Of a stretch of DNA of 15,507 nucleotides, positions 15,282 to 15,507 are shown piece after piece. Source of the stretch: an uncultured Prevotellaceae bacterium. Lineage in GTDB: Bacteria > Bacteroidota > Bacteroidia > Bacteroidales > Bacteroidaceae. The DNA lies in NCBI GenBank assembly GCA_946539475.1, contig CAMNHM010000062.1, positions 1 to 15,507 on the forward strand, given 5' to 3'. Positions within the stretch are counted from its first letter, which is position 1; every line of letters starts with the position of its first letter. A program made the translations under genes and the position numbers. Below the pieces are notes generated by a model. It ran no database searches and was not told the origin of the DNA. It saw nothing but the letters and a program-made list of their open reading frames with translations.

Positions 15282-15340
15282 CCGATGCCGCATCGGATAA
15301 TAAACGAGCCGATGACTCGAAGGGAAATCGAGCCATCGGC
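15282..15340 (-). terminator. Double hairpin terminator of the minus-strand gene
   Basis: The stem 15308-15320 with 15328-15340 has 13 positions and a 7-nt loop. On the plus strand it has an A-C mismatch, but the minus-strand transcript has G-U there, so the hairpin is continuous only on that strand. It begins 18 nt after the minus-strand stop codon. A second hairpin, CCGATG-CCG-CATCGG (15282-15296), follows. A minus-strand run of twelve T (15243-15254) lies further on. The first hairpin is followed by TCGTTTATTAT rather than a pure T-tract. Confidence 0.7.
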
Positions 15341-15358
15341 CGTTAAACTTAGAGATCG

Positions 15359-15507
15359 TTATCTGACGACGACCTTCAGCGTCTTTCCAGACGAGGCAGT
15401 ACGCGCCTCGATGATGTAGACGCCGGACGAGGGCAGACGGAAGGTGTAGGCGGCCGTCATCGGCTGGGCGGTCATGACCTGGCGGCCGGCGGCATCGTAG
15501 CAGCGGA
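15359..15507 (-). CDS. C-terminal fragment of a secreted protein with a T9SS-like sorting domain
   Basis: Only the last 48 residues are in the window; the gene continues beyond base 15507. The stop codon (TTA on the plus strand) is at 15359-15361. The fragment reads RCYDAAGRQVMTAQP, then AAYTFRLPSSGVYIIEARTA, then GKTLKVVVR. This matches the layout of the type 9 secretion C-terminal domain family in Bacteroidota: a Tyr-Asp-x-x-Gly-Arg turn, a Leu-Pro-x-x-Gly-Val-Tyr-Ile strand and a terminal Lys-Val-Val-Val strand. Such domains direct passage through the outer membrane and are then usually removed. The body of the protein is unseen, so its activity is unknown. It is convergent with the five-module protein gene. 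Confidence 0.85.
   Translation of the reverse strand, partial: RCYDAAGRQVMTAQPMTAAYTFRLPSSGVYIIEARTASSGKTLKVVVR

Larger units (their letters stand above)
14831..15358. other. Gene-free region between convergent genes
   Basis: This 528-bp stretch is more A/T-rich than the genes around it and holds no credible coding region. In order it contains a plus-strand terminator (14863-14895), three 11-bp tandem repeats (14914-14946), an imperfect hairpin (14982-15012), a paired palindrome cluster (15053-15137), an 8-bp inverted repeat (15148-15220), a run of twelve A (15243-15254) and a double hairpin terminating the minus-strand gene (15282-15340). The density of inverted repeats is well above that of the other intergenic regions here. 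Confidence 0.7.

Overview
The window comes from a GC-rich member of the Bacteroidota, most likely Bacteroidales and Prevotellaceae-like. The grounds are the ftsH-cdsA gene order, a SusC/SusD pair, a GH97 glycosidase, promoters of the Bacteroides TAnnTTTG type, and C-terminal tails of the kind common in Prevotella secreted proteins. Codon third positions are strongly G/C. The species assignment is an inference, since there is no rRNA or marker gene here that I could compare.

Layout. (1) Positions 1-4281 hold a tightly packed plus-strand envelope and housekeeping operon: the 3' end of ftsH, cdsA (8-nt overlap) and a large periplasmic M16 zinc peptidase (3-nt gap). (2) After a heptamer repeat and a promoter, 4420-6890 holds a small outer-membrane beta-barrel protein whose stop codon overlaps the start of a GH97 glycoside hydrolase (TAATG). 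(3) A large inverted repeat and a promoter lie at 6923-6998, followed by the SusC-like TonB-dependent transporter (7082-10276) and the SusD-like lipoprotein (10293-12095), closed by a terminator at 12131-12162. (4) A gene with its own promoter (12338-14830) encodes an exported protein that I read as five diverged tandem modules plus a C-terminal sorting-type tail. I suggest it resembles DUF4859-type domains. It occupies the place where SusE/SusF-like glycan-binding proteins often lie. (5) A gene-free stretch of about 530 bp (14831-15358) holds terminators for both strands, a short tandem repeat and a striking cluster of palindromes. (6) The last 149 bp are the 3' end of a minus-strand gene encoding a type 9 secretion-like C-terminal domain.

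How the genes may work together: regions 2-4 look like a small polysaccharide utilisation locus. The SusC/SusD pair would bind and import an oligosaccharide, the GH97 enzyme (predicted retaining, with a Lys-Val-Asp-Phe-Phe motif) would cleave alpha-linked terminal sugars in the periplasm, and the five-module protein may act at the cell surface. No regulator (SusR, hybrid two-component system or ECF sigma/anti-sigma) and no endo-acting glycanase lies in the window, so the substrate cannot be named.

The best candidates for something undescribed are the five-module protein with its compositionally odd third module, the 18-bp inverted repeat in front of susC, and the palindrome cluster at 15053-15137.
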